A stretch of DNA of 64,000 bases, taken from contig NZ_AJYD02000038.1 in assembly GCF_000286835.2 (NCBI RefSeq), positions 972,259-1,036,258 of the forward strand, in the 5' to 3' direction. Within the stretch, counting starts at the first letter, position 1; every line of letters begins with the position of its first letter. Positions 20,875 to 32,655 of the stretch are shown here, piece by piece. The stretch comes from Enterovibrio norvegicus FF-33. GTDB taxonomy: Bacteria > Pseudomonadota > Gammaproteobacteria > Enterobacterales > Vibrionaceae. A program made the translations under genes and the position numbers. A model generated the notes under the pieces. That model was not told the origin of the DNA. It was given only the letters and a program-made list of their open reading frames with translations, and ran no database searches.

Positions 20875-20888
20875 AACAGGTAAAGCCC

Positions 20889-21197
20889 TTAGGCTTTTGA
20901 TGCGCTGTGTTTTAACAACGCCTCTTCAATCGTTTTTTGCAACAGCGTGATGCGCTGTTCCATTTCATTCTTTTCGTCGACGCCTTGCTGTCGCTCTGCT
21001 AACAGTTCGTAACAGACGTTAAGCGCCGCGATGGTGAGCAACTGCTCTGTATTCGTTACTTTAGTGCGCCCGGACAATTCATGCAACCGCTGATCAAAGT
21101 CGTTCGCCGCTTCAATCAATGCTTCTTCCTGACCCGCCGGACAGTTAACGCGCATTGTCTTGCCTAGGATTCGAATTTCAACAGCCTGCGTAGTCAT
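20889..21197 (-). CDS. zapA: Cell division protein ZapA
   Basis: ZapA is a small cytoplasmic protein that bundles FtsZ filaments. It has 102 residues. The N-terminal globular part has VEIRILGKTMRVNCPAGQEEALIEAANDFDQRL, and a C-terminal coiled coil follows (RQQGVDEKNEMEQRITLLQKTIEEAL). It is located directly upstream of 6S RNA and divergent from ygfB, as in enterics. Confidence 0.95.
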   Translation of the reverse strand: MTTQAVEIRILGKTMRVNCPAGQEEALIEAANDFDQRLHELSGRTKVTNTEQLLTIAALNVCYELLAERQQGVDEKNEMEQRITLLQKTIEEALLKHSASKA

Positions 21198-21478
21198 AAT
21201 CTTTTAGAGCTCCCTTCAAAGCGCGATGTCGCACCCTGACGTAACGGGCACAAACTATAGAAAATGGAAGATTAAACTGCAAGTTTATCCTAATGTCTTG
21301 CGTCTCTCGACGTACTGTTTAGACGAAAAGTCGTCAATGTGATGAAAATCAGAGCTATTTTTAATTTCTCACCCACGATTCCGTGGTCATGCATGGACTT
21401 TTTTGGTTGAGATGTTCAGTGCCATTGCGCTAAGTGGTAGCATACGGCTTGAAATTAATGGCATCCAAGGTGGCCCTC

Positions 21479-22054
21479 GTGACTCAAGTAACTTTACCCG
21501 AATACAGCAACATTGCTACCACACTTAAATCTGACAGTTTAGCCGTTACTCCGGCTGAAATGCAGGGTCTACTATGTGGCATGTTATGCGGCGGACTCGA
21601 TCCAGAGCTGGGCAATTGGATGCCAATGCTTTATGACTACACCAACGAAGGTGAAGGCTGGCCTCATGAATCAAAAACATTGGCAGCGACTTCACTAGGT
21701 ATCGCACACAAACAGCTTTCCGCGGGTCAAATGGACTTCGAACCACTGTTACCCGACGAGAACACTGTGCTACTCGACCGTGGTGATGCGCTGTCTGAGT
21801 GGGTTAATGCTTTCATCGCAGGTGTCGGCCTGGCGGGTGTCACGGCGGGAAAATTGTCAGAAGATGCCAAAGAAGTACTCGCCGACCTGGCTGAAATTGC
21901 ACAACTGGGTATCGACGAAGACGATGACATGGAAGAACAAGCGGTATTGCTTGAGCAAGTGATTGAGCACGTCCGTGTCTGCGCCATGACACTGCATGCC
22001 GACCTTGGCATCAAGTCACAAGATGATGAAGACAAAACGCCAACACTGCACTGA
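21479..22054 (+). CDS. ygfB: UPF0149 family protein YgfB
   Basis: A conserved cytoplasmic protein of the UPF0149/YgfB family; its molecular role is uncertain. The block TPAEMQGLLCGMLCGGLDPELGNWMPMLYD and the C-terminal acidic LAEIAQLGIDEDDDMEEQAVLLEQVIEHVRV match it well. I prefer the GTG at 21479, which has AAGG 8 nt upstream and matches the family length (about 191 residues); an in-frame ATG at 21434 would add 15 residues. It is followed directly by ubiH. Confidence 0.9.
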   Translation: MTQVTLPEYSNIATTLKSDSLAVTPAEMQGLLCGMLCGGLDPELGNWMPMLYDYTNEGEGWPHESKTLAATSLGIAHKQLSAGQMDFEPLLPDENTVLLDRGDALSEWVNAFIAGVGLAGVTAGKLSEDAKEVLADLAEIAQLGIDEDDDMEEQAVLLEQVIEHVRVCAMTLHADLGIKSQDDEDKTPTLH

Positions 22055-22105
22055 GACTAGATACTCGCACTCAGCGCTCAACACGTCACGCATTAGCCCC
22101 CAATA

Positions 22106-23332
22106 ATGGCTGGAGATTGGCAACGAATGGATGCAACAGCGCCGTCAACACACTCATATGATGTTGTTATCGCAGGTGGTGCGATGGCCGGTGCGACACT
22201 CGCTCTGGCCATTGAGCGCTTAACGCAAGCAAAGCTTTCTGTGGCAGTGGTCGAAGCGGCCATCCCCGATAATACTCACCCGGGGTATGACGCCCGAAGC
22301 ATTGCCCTTTCCTACGGCAGTTGCCAATTGCTCGACCAAATCGGCGTATGGCATGGCGTGGCGCCATTTGCTACCGCCATCAATACCATTCACGTCTCCG
22401 ACCGAGGCCATTTTGGATTCACTGAAATGCACGCCGACAAGGAAGGACTGCCGTTTTTAGGAAACGTTATTGAACTTGCTGATGCGGGACGCGTATTCCA
22501 TAAATCGCTGAGTCAGGCGAAAAATATCTCACTGTTTTGCCCTGCGTTTGTCACTGACATTACCCGTGCGACCGACAAAGTCACTCTTACGCTCAACGAC
22601 GGGCAAACGCTCACCACTAAGTTGATGGTCGCCGCCGACGGCGCACTCTCTTCATGCTGCGACATGGTTGGAATTTCCCGCCACGAGCATGATTTTGAAC
22701 AAGTGGCACTGATTGCCAATATCACGACATCTTTACCGCATCAGGGCAAAGCGTTCGAGCGTTTCACTGAATCAGGTCCCGTGGCTTTATTGCCGATGTC
22801 TGAAGGGCGAAGCTCTTTAGTTTGGTGCGTCAAACCACAGGATGTCCCTGCACTTATCGAGCTGTCTGATCACGCGTTTGCAGACAAGCTCCAAGCCATC
22901 TTTGGTTGGCGTCTTGGTAAGCTATTGCATGTTGGACAGCGAAACAGCTATCCGCTGATTTTGCGCCAAGCCACGCAACTGATCAGCCACCGTTTCGCGG
23001 CTGTCGGCAATGCCGCGCAAACCTTGCACCCTATTGCGGGACAAGGCTTTAACCTTGGGCTTCGTGATGTCATCACCTTGGCAGAAGAAATTGCTCGCGC
23101 ACACAACGAACAACAAGATTGCGGCGACATGGCATTGCTGCAGCGCTATCTACAACGTCGAGAACCCGATAGGGATGCGACTGTTGCCATGACCTCTGGC
23201 CTTGTGCACGGCTTTTCCAACACGTCTGCGCCGCTTATCCTTGGGCGCAATTTAGGGCTGGCGGCCATGTCCGTCTTTAGCGGATTAAAAGCGCCATTGC
23301 TGCAACGAGCGATGGGACTGGTAGAACGATAA
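22106..23332 (+). CDS. ubiH: 2-octaprenyl-6-methoxyphenol hydroxylase UbiH
   Basis: A FAD-dependent monooxygenase of ubiquinone biosynthesis. It has up to 408 residues. The FAD dinucleotide motif DVVIAGGAMAGATLALAIE is near residue 19, DGALSSCC near 182 and the second FAD motif AVGNAAQTLHPIAGQGFNLGLRD near 298. The start could be the ATG at 22106 or at 22127, which has GGAG 11 nt upstream. The stop and the ubiI start share one base (TAATG). The pepP gene found between ygfB and ubiH in E. coli is missing here. Confidence 0.95.
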   Translation: MAGDWQRMDATAPSTHSYDVVIAGGAMAGATLALAIERLTQAKLSVAVVEAAIPDNTHPGYDARSIALSYGSCQLLDQIGVWHGVAPFATAINTIHVSDRGHFGFTEMHADKEGLPFLGNVIELADAGRVFHKSLSQAKNISLFCPAFVTDITRATDKVTLTLNDGQTLTTKLMVAADGALSSCCDMVGISRHEHDFEQVALIANITTSLPHQGKAFERFTESGPVALLPMSEGRSSLVWCVKPQDVPALIELSDHAFADKLQAIFGWRLGKLLHVGQRNSYPLILRQATQLISHRFAAVGNAAQTLHPIAGQGFNLGLRDVITLAEEIARAHNEQQDCGDMALLQRYLQRREPDRDATVAMTSGLVHGFSNTSAPLILGRNLGLAAMSVFSGLKAPLLQRAMGLVER

Positions 23333-24558
23333 TGAAAATGACAAATGTAGATATCGCCATCATTGGCGGCGGCATGGTGGGGTTAACTTTAGCGGCAGCT
23401 TTGGCTGATAGCGACCTTCGAATTGCTATCATTGAAGGCAAAGAACCTGAGCCTGAATTAAATGCCCTGCCCGACCTTCGCGTTTCAGCTCTGAGCCGCG
23501 CGAGTGAAAATATCCTAAAAAATATTGGCGCTTGGGAAGGCATTCTTGCTCGTCGCAGTAGCCCTTATCAAAAAATGTCAGTGTGGGAACAAGACAGCTT
23601 TGGCGCCATCGATTTTGATGCCATGGACATGGGTCAGCCGAACCTAGGCTATATCGTCGAAAACCGCGTTATCCAACTGTCATTGTTTGAACGCATCAAG
23701 CAGCAACACAATGTGACTCTATTCTGCCCAGATAAATGCGCCTCCATGATGTTCGGTGAAACCGAAGCATGGCTAACCTTGGATTCCGGCAACGCCATTA
23801 CCGCTAAATTGGTGGTGGGTGCAGACGGTGCGAATTCTTGGGTGAGAAATCAGCTCTCTATCCCACTCACACATTGGGACTATGGCCACAGCGCTCTGGT
23901 TGCCAACATACGCACCACAGAGCCTCACGATGGTGTGGCACGTCAGATCTTCACACCAGACGGCCCTCTGGCCTTTCTACCTCTTTCTGACCCACATCTT
24001 TGTTCCATTGTTTGGTCGCAATCACCAGAGCAAGCCGACCAACGATGCACCATGTCGGATGAAGACTTTAACAAATCACTCACTGCCGCCTTCGATACGC
24101 GACTTGGTCTTTGTTCAGTCGAAGGTGATCGCGCCGCATTCCCCTTGAAAATGCGTTATGCGCGCGACTTTGTCGTTGAACGCGTTGCCTTGGTGGGCGA
24201 TGCAGCCCACACCATTCACCCGTTAGCGGGCCAAGGTGTCAATCTTGGTCTGTTAGATGCCACCACGCTGGCGCAAGAACTGGTGCGTTTGCACGATGAA
24301 GGCAAAGACATTGGCGAGAAAGCCAACCTGCGCGCCTTTGAACGCTGGCGTAAAGCGGAAGCTGCACAAATGATCACAGCGATGCAGGGCTTTCGCGATA
24401 TTTTCTCAGGTGACAACCCAGCGAAGAAGCTGTTTCGTGGCATTGGTTTAATGGCTGCCGCAACCCTACCGGGGATCAAAACGCAGTTTATTAAGCGAGC
24501 TTTGGGGTTAAATGGGGATTTGCCCGAGTTAGCGAAGAAATTAGGACCGAGGTCCTAG
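23332..24558 (+). CDS. ubiI: 2-octaprenylphenol hydroxylase UbiI (VisC)
   Basis: The FAD monooxygenase responsible for C5 hydroxylation in ubiquinone synthesis and a paralogue of ubiH next door. It has 408 residues. The FAD motifs are IAIIGGGMVGLTLAAAL near residue 8, DGANSWVR near 166 and VGDAAHTIHPLAGQGVNLGLLDA near 287. Its ATG overlaps the ubiH stop, so the two are translationally coupled. The E. coli order ubiH-ubiI (visC) is conserved. Confidence 0.95.
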   Translation: MKMTNVDIAIIGGGMVGLTLAAALADSDLRIAIIEGKEPEPELNALPDLRVSALSRASENILKNIGAWEGILARRSSPYQKMSVWEQDSFGAIDFDAMDMGQPNLGYIVENRVIQLSLFERIKQQHNVTLFCPDKCASMMFGETEAWLTLDSGNAITAKLVVGADGANSWVRNQLSIPLTHWDYGHSALVANIRTTEPHDGVARQIFTPDGPLAFLPLSDPHLCSIVWSQSPEQADQRCTMSDEDFNKSLTAAFDTRLGLCSVEGDRAAFPLKMRYARDFVVERVALVGDAAHTIHPLAGQGVNLGLLDATTLAQELVRLHDEGKDIGEKANLRAFERWRKAEAAQMITAMQGFRDIFSGDNPAKKLFRGIGLMAAATLPGIKTQFIKRALGLNGDLPELAKKLGPRS

Positions 24559-24587
24559 GACGTTGTTTCCCTTATCCTACAAACAAA

Positions 24588-24613
24588 AAAACGGCTCCCA
24601 AGGGAGCCGTTTT
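24588..24613. terminator. Bidirectional terminator between ubiI and eno
   Basis: Twelve-bp arms (24588-24599 and 24602-24613, AAAACGGCTCCC and its complement) with a 2-nt loop and A/T runs on both flanks, between convergent genes. Confidence 0.92.
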
Positions 24614-24658
24614 CATCTCTAAATCAGCGTATCGCCGACTGAATGAAGTGCTAAGCGA

Positions 24659-25978
<1,320 letters not shown>

Positions 25979-25990
25979 TCATATAGCTTA

Positions 25991-26027
25991 AAAATGCGAA
26001 AAGCGGCTGCACTACCTTCGCAACCGC
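25991..26027 (-). terminator. Weak hairpin between pyrG and eno
   Basis: On the minus strand GCGGTTGC and GCAGCCGC can pair over 8 bp (26003-26010 with 26020-26027, one G-U pair) with a 9-nt loop, followed by TTTTCGCATTTTT. It may act as a partial terminator or attenuator while still allowing pyrG-eno read-through. Low confidence. Confidence 0.4.
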
Positions 26028-26040
26028 CCTTTGTTCTCAG

Positions 26041-27732
<1,692 letters not shown>

Positions 27733-27814
27733 TTACCAGAGCCCGAAACTTCCCACAACGTGAAAACTATCACACGGCGTACCCTTTTTTTTTGTTGTAA
27801 ATCAATTCAGCGAT

Positions 27815-28633
27815 TCACACTGGTTTGTTGCCTTCGTCACATTTCACTTGCTGCCAGAGTTTTTCGAGTTCATCTTGCTGAGTTTCCTGCAAGTTTTTAC
27901 CATTTTCGCGTAATTTCATTTCAATTTGACGAAAACGATTTTCAAATTTTAAATTGGCCTGTCGTAACGCCTTTTCTGGGTTGGTTCCCACATGCCGCGA
28001 CAAATTCACCACGGAAAACAGTAAGTCGCCCATTTCTTCATCAACACGAGCCTGGTTCACGTTCACCATCAACGCTTCTTCCATGACTTCTTCAAGTTCT
28101 TCTTGCACCTTGTCGGCAACAGGCCCAATCGCATCCCAATCAAAACCAACACTGGCACAGCGTTTTTGTAGCTTAGCGGCTCGCCCCAATGCGGGCAGTG
28201 CCGTTGGTACATCATCGAGAATACTCAATTCGGCGTCTGGTTCGGCTTTAGCAGCTCGCTCTTGCGCTTTGATGCCTTCCCAATCTGCTGCTTGCAACGG
28301 ATTGCCATCAGCGTCTTTCTCACCAAACACATGGGGATGACGGCGCACCAACTTGTCACAAATCGCACCAACCACGTCGTCGAATTCAAAGTCACCCTGC
28401 TCTTTGCCGAGTTGACTATAGAACACAATTTGGAACAAAAGATCACCCAACTCGTCACGCACATCGCCCCAATTTTGGCGCTCGATGGCATCGACTGTCT
28501 CGAAAGTTTCTTCGATGGTGTAAGGAATTATGGAGTTGAACGTCTGCTTTTTATCCCAAGGACACCCATTTTTCGGGTCTCGTAGGGTCGCCATAATTTC
28601 GAGCAATTCTTGCATTCGCGACATTTTATTCAT
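27815..28633 (-). CDS. mazG: Nucleoside triphosphate pyrophosphohydrolase MazG
   Basis: MazG hydrolyses all canonical NTPs and dNTPs to monophosphates, and in E. coli it lowers ppGpp during starvation. It has 272 residues with two MazG folds: the first has CPWDKKQTFNSIIPYTIEETFE and WGDVRDELGDLLFQIVFYSQL, the second has EEMGDLLFSVVNLSRHVG. The start may be the ATG at 28633 or at 28624. It lies between relA and pyrG; no MazEF toxin pair is seen here. Confidence 0.95.
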   Translation of the reverse strand: MNKMSRMQELLEIMATLRDPKNGCPWDKKQTFNSIIPYTIEETFETVDAIERQNWGDVRDELGDLLFQIVFYSQLGKEQGDFEFDDVVGAICDKLVRRHPHVFGEKDADGNPLQAADWEGIKAQERAAKAEPDAELSILDDVPTALPALGRAAKLQKRCASVGFDWDAIGPVADKVQEELEEVMEEALMVNVNQARVDEEMGDLLFSVVNLSRHVGTNPEKALRQANLKFENRFRQIEMKLRENGKNLQETQQDELEKLWQQVKCDEGNKPV

Positions 28634-28675
28634 GCCTATTTATCCATTGTCAGTTTGTTTTAACGCCGTCTTGAA

Positions 28676-28704
28676 ATAAAAAAGGAAAGCCTCTGCTTCC
28701 CTTT
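28676..28704 (-). terminator. relA rho-independent terminator
   Basis: Ten-bp arms (28681-28690 and 28695-28704) with one G-U pair and a CTCT loop. The A-rich left flank gives a U-run on the minus strand, so mazG probably has its own promoter. Confidence 0.85.
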
Positions 28705-28766
28705 CTGGGCTGATACCCGAGCAAGCTTCCCATCCTTGCACAACGAGAGTTTACGCAGGTATAAGA

Positions 28767-30977
28767 CTAACGAAGCCGCTTCGCTTCATGCACGTCCTTC
28801 ACCTGCTCAAGGCGGGTGATCACTCGACTCAGCACATCAAGATCACTTAGCTCAAGATCAAAATCCATGATGGATATGTTCTGCTTGTAATCAACTCGAC
28901 TTTGCATGCCCGACACCCTGACTTTTTCATTGGTCAGCATGCTAGAAAGATCTTTAATCAAGCCGTTACGTTCTGACGCCAAAACACGCACCGTAATTTG
29001 GTAACTGCCGACAAATCCGCCCCCCCATACCGTATCAATAATACGCTCGGGTGCATGATGACGAAGATCTGCCAACTGTTCACAATCAGAACGGTGAACC
29101 GAAATACCGCGTCCCTGTGTGACGTAGCCTTCAATAGCATCACCAGGAATGGGCTGACAGCAACGTGCAAGGTGCGTCATCAGGTTATCAACCCCTTCTA
29201 CCACCACCGCGTCTCTGCGCGGTTTTTTAGGGACAGGAGAGCTCTCCACCTGCTCCAGCTTCGCTCGTAACTGTTTGTCTTCTTCTTCCTTTGTCGGTTT
29301 ATTGACAATGGAATTGATGAAATTCACCACCTGATTGATGCGTAAATCGCCACTACCGACACCGGCGTAAACTTCATCAAGGCTATTCATGTTGAAGCGC
29401 TTCATGGCTAAGGTGGCATCTTTACTGGCGGCACCAATTTTGGTCAGTTCGGCATCGAGGATCTCTTTGCCCGCAATCATGTTCTTTTCACGCGATTGCT
29501 TGCGGAACCATGCATTAATTTTGGCACGAGCACGACCTGAATTGACGAAGCCCAAACTTGGGTTTAGCCAGTCACGTGACGGGTTCGGCTCTTTTTGCGT
29601 GATGATTTCGACTTGATCGCCCATTTGCAGGTGGTAAGTGAACGGCACGATGCGGCCTTCCACTTTGGTACCAATACAACGGTGCCCCACTTCCGAGTGA
29701 ATGTGGTAGGCGAAATCTAACGGTGTTGCACCAATGGGCAAGTCGACCACATCACCGCGCGGAGTAAAGGCGTAGACACGATCATCAAACACTTGGCTTC
29801 GCAACTCATCGAGCATTTCGCCCGAATCAGACATCTCTTCTTGCCACGCCAGCAGTTTACGTAGCCATGTGATTTTCTCGTCGTAACCACTGCGTCCCGT
29901 CGTTGCACCTTCCTTGTATTTCCAGTGCGCGGCGACGCCTAGCTCGGCATCATCATGCATTTGCTTGGTGCGAATTTGGATCTCGACCGTTTTCCCTTCC
30001 GGCCCCAACACCACGGTGTGGATAGACTGATAACCGTTAGGTTTAGGATTAGCGACGTAGTCGTCGAATTCTTTGGGAAGGTGGCGATATTTGGTGTGCA
30101 CTGCCCCTAGTGCGGCATAGCAATCTTGAAGCTGGTCAGCAATGATACGCACAGCGCGAACATCAAACAGCTCATCAAAGGCAAGGCTCTTTTTCTGCAT
30201 CTTACGCCAGATGCTGTAGATGTGCTTAGGGCGGCCGTAAACCTGCGCATTGATGTTGGAAACGCTCATTGACTGCTGTAAGTCCGTGACGAACGTATCG
30301 ATGTATTCTTCGCGGTCAATACGTCGTTCAGCTAGCTGTTTAGCAATTTGCTTGTAGGTATCTGAATGCTGATAACGGAAGGTGTAATCTTCGATTTCCC
30401 ACTTCAGCTGACCAATCCCTAATCGATTGGCCAATGGCGCATAAATATTGGCGCACTCTTTAGCGACGGCCTTTCGTACATTGTCCGGCTCATTTTTCAC
30501 TTCACGCAGATAACTGATCCGCTCTGCCAGTTTGATCACCACACAACGAAAGTCATCCACCATCGACAGCAACATGCGGCGTACGTTATCCACTTGCGCT
30601 GACGTCGCTTCTTCGTCGTTGGCATTCAGATGACGAATAGACGCCATTTCCTGCACGCCATCCACCAGCTTGGCGATGGTGCTGCCATAGCGTTCTTTGA
30701 GCACGTCGTGAGCCAGCAAGCCATCTTCCACCACAGGGAAGAGTAACGCCGCGATCAAGGTTTCCTTGTCCATACTTAAGGTGACAAGGATTTCAATCAT
30801 CTCTCGACCAAACCATAACGGCTGCGCCATGGCTTGCTCGTCGCCCAGCGTTTGGCAGTCATAATAAGCATCAATCAACGCCTGCGAAACATCCGCGTCT
30901 TGGGCGAGACCATCTACCCAGCGTTCAAGTAAAAAATCTTTGTTGTCATTTAGGTGCGCGCCACGAATTGCGACCAT
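28767..30977 (-). CDS. relA: GTP pyrophosphokinase RelA
   Basis: RelA is the ribosome-associated synthetase that makes (p)ppGpp when uncharged tRNA enters the A site. It has 736 residues (E. coli 744). The N-terminal hydrolase-like domain is degenerate: LFPVVEDGLL stands where active SpoT enzymes have an HD-type motif. The synthetase domain has EFDDYVANPKPNGYQSIHTVV near residue 310, then a TGS domain (VYAFTPRGDVVDLPIGATPLDFAY), a zinc-finger-like segment with ARCCQPIPGD, and a C-terminal ACT domain. Confidence 0.97.
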   Translation of the reverse strand: MVAIRGAHLNDNKDFLLERWVDGLAQDADVSQALIDAYYDCQTLGDEQAMAQPLWFGREMIEILVTLSMDKETLIAALLFPVVEDGLLAHDVLKERYGSTIAKLVDGVQEMASIRHLNANDEEATSAQVDNVRRMLLSMVDDFRCVVIKLAERISYLREVKNEPDNVRKAVAKECANIYAPLANRLGIGQLKWEIEDYTFRYQHSDTYKQIAKQLAERRIDREEYIDTFVTDLQQSMSVSNINAQVYGRPKHIYSIWRKMQKKSLAFDELFDVRAVRIIADQLQDCYAALGAVHTKYRHLPKEFDDYVANPKPNGYQSIHTVVLGPEGKTVEIQIRTKQMHDDAELGVAAHWKYKEGATTGRSGYDEKITWLRKLLAWQEEMSDSGEMLDELRSQVFDDRVYAFTPRGDVVDLPIGATPLDFAYHIHSEVGHRCIGTKVEGRIVPFTYHLQMGDQVEIITQKEPNPSRDWLNPSLGFVNSGRARAKINAWFRKQSREKNMIAGKEILDAELTKIGAASKDATLAMKRFNMNSLDEVYAGVGSGDLRINQVVNFINSIVNKPTKEEEDKQLRAKLEQVESSPVPKKPRRDAVVVEGVDNLMTHLARCCQPIPGDAIEGYVTQGRGISVHRSDCEQLADLRHHAPERIIDTVWGGGFVGSYQITVRVLASERNGLIKDLSSMLTNEKVRVSGMQSRVDYKQNISIMDFDLELSDLDVLSRVITRLEQVKDVHEAKRLR

Positions 30978-31038
30978 TTCACTATCCTGTTTTTCTAATC
31001 CTTACCGGCAACCATCATGGTTGCCGGTTTCGAGCGAC

Positions 31039-32355
31039 TTAGGCTTTGATAAACAATGCCATCGACTCTAAGTGCCCGGTATGGGGGAACATGTCCAACA
31101 TGCCCAACCTGGCTAACTTGTATCCTTTATCGAGCAGTACTTGGCTGTCTCTTGCCAGTGTTGCAGGGTTACAAGAGACATACACGATACGCTCGGCACG
31201 TGATTGTGCCACATAAGGCATAACCCCTAAAGCGCCAGCACGTGCAGGATCGAGCAAAATTTTGCTATAGCGCTGCTTGCCCCACTCGGTCTTACCTGCA
31301 TCCAGTTCAAGGTTTGCGTGGTAGAACGCCACATTGTCTAAACCATTGTGCGTTGCGTTGTCGCTGGCACGCTGCACCATGTCCTCAACGCCTTCAACGC
31401 CCACAACCGACTCTGCTTTGCCTGCAATCGGTAAACTGAAGTTACCTAGACCACAGAACAAATCGAGCACCTTGTCGTCGTTATTAAGATCTAGCCAATC
31501 AAGTGCCTGGGCAATCATTTTTTGGTTAATGTCGGCGTTGACCTGAATAAAGTCCTGCGGTTCAAAAGAAAGCGACAGCGTACCCAACGAATAATGTGGC
31601 GCGTCACCACACATACGCTCGGCGTTGCCTTCACCTTGTTGGAGATACAAAATCAACGCCTTGTCATCGGCAAACTGTTTAAGACTCGCCATGTCTTCGT
31701 CATGCAGTGTCTTAATCGCCCGCACCAGCAGCACCCGCCCTGCATCTGACTCCACCAGCTCAACGTGCCCGATAACACGACGACCACGCAACGCATCCAG
31801 TAGCGAATAGACCTCGGGAAGCAGAGCATCAAGTTGTTTGTCTAAAACCGGACAATGGGTCACCGTCACGATTTCTTTTGAGCTTCGCTGACGAAAGCCC
31901 ATTTCCAGCTCGCCCGTTTTACTGATTTTCACGCTCAATCGCGCACGGCGCCGATATCCCTGCCCTTCTGAACGCACAGGCGCATCTTGAGTTAAATCCG
32001 CAGAGGCAAATTTTTTCATCAGCTGAGAAAGTGAATTTTGCTTGGCTTTAATCTGTGCATCATGTCCAAGGTGTTGCAAGTTACACCCTCCGCACACACC
32101 GTAGTGGGCACAAAATGGCTCTATTCGTTCAGCACTTGGTGTTACCACCTTGATCAATTTGGCACGGGCAAACTGGCGCTTATCTTCTGTCAACTGCGCC
32201 ACGACTTCTTCGCCCGCTAATGCCCCAGCAATAAACACCGGTCTTTTTCCGTCAAAAGCCACACCATCACCTTGATGGTCAAGACGCTCAACCGTGAAGG
32301 CCTTGTGTTTGGTATCGAGATTTTTCTTCTTCTGTGGCTGAAAAAAACGCGCCAT
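31039..32355 (-). CDS. rlmD: 23S rRNA (uracil(1939)-C(5))-methyltransferase RlmD
   Basis: An SAM-dependent methyltransferase of 23S rRNA U1939 (also called RumA). It has 438 residues from the ATG at 32355 (MARFFQPQKKK), which has GGAAAA upstream; an in-frame ATG at 32403 would add 16 unconserved residues. An N-terminal TRAM domain is followed by an Fe-S cluster motif CAHYGVCGGCNLQHL, the SAM motif LDLFCGLGNFSLP and the catalytic-Cys motif IVYVSCNPATLARD. It is divergent from barA and upstream of relA, as in E. coli. Confidence 0.96.
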   Translation of the reverse strand: MARFFQPQKKKNLDTKHKAFTVERLDHQGDGVAFDGKRPVFIAGALAGEEVVAQLTEDKRQFARAKLIKVVTPSAERIEPFCAHYGVCGGCNLQHLGHDAQIKAKQNSLSQLMKKFASADLTQDAPVRSEGQGYRRRARLSVKISKTGELEMGFRQRSSKEIVTVTHCPVLDKQLDALLPEVYSLLDALRGRRVIGHVELVESDAGRVLLVRAIKTLHDEDMASLKQFADDKALILYLQQGEGNAERMCGDAPHYSLGTLSLSFEPQDFIQVNADINQKMIAQALDWLDLNNDDKVLDLFCGLGNFSLPIAGKAESVVGVEGVEDMVQRASDNATHNGLDNVAFYHANLELDAGKTEWGKQRYSKILLDPARAGALGVMPYVAQSRAERIVYVSCNPATLARDSQVLLDKGYKLARLGMLDMFPHTGHLESMALFIKA

Positions 32356-32480
32356 GTTGGTTTTCCAATGTCGGCCATCACCCCCCTTTCCTGCGGTGGG
32401 CATGGCAGTGAATCGTATATTGGCGGACAGCGGGTTGTGATAACCTGCTGAATTCTCGCCGACAGCTTTGGTGTACAGCC

Positions 32481-32526
32481 GTACCTAGGATTAGAATGTA
32501 GTCATAGGTACTGGATATGTAGGTAC
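32481..32526. promoter_or_regulatory. Three TAGGTAC elements in the rlmD-barA gap
   Basis: The heptamer occurs as GTACCTA at 32481-32487 (inverted) and as TAGGTAC at 32505-32511 and 32520-32526. The two direct copies are 15 bp apart centre to centre, the first pair inverted. The repeated pattern is seen directly; the idea of a protein-binding site is inference. Confidence 0.4.
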
Positions 32527-32582
32527 TAAACAAACGGCTATTGAATAAATAGCTCGGTAAAAAACAGCGATACGATGAACAA

Positions 32583-32627
32583 TGACGTCATGACATATAT
32601 GTCATGACCAGGTACGTCATGAAAATG
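32583..32627. promoter_or_regulatory. Palindrome array just upstream of barA
   Basis: A perfect 22-bp palindrome occupies 32587-32608 (half-site GTCATGACATA). It overlaps the 8-bp palindrome TGACGTCA (32583-32590). The core GTCATGA recurs at 32617-32623. The cluster ends about 30 nt before the barA start, so it may be an operator or a leader hairpin. I know of no described regulator for this motif at barA. Confidence 0.55.
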
Positions 32628-32655
32628 ACGGCAATTCTCCCACAGAACAAACAGC

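Noticed and set aside
24542-24558. Small palindrome TAGGACC/GGTCCTA at the ubiI stop
   Set aside because: Seven-bp arms with a 2-nt loop partly inside the coding region; the real terminator is 30 nt further on.
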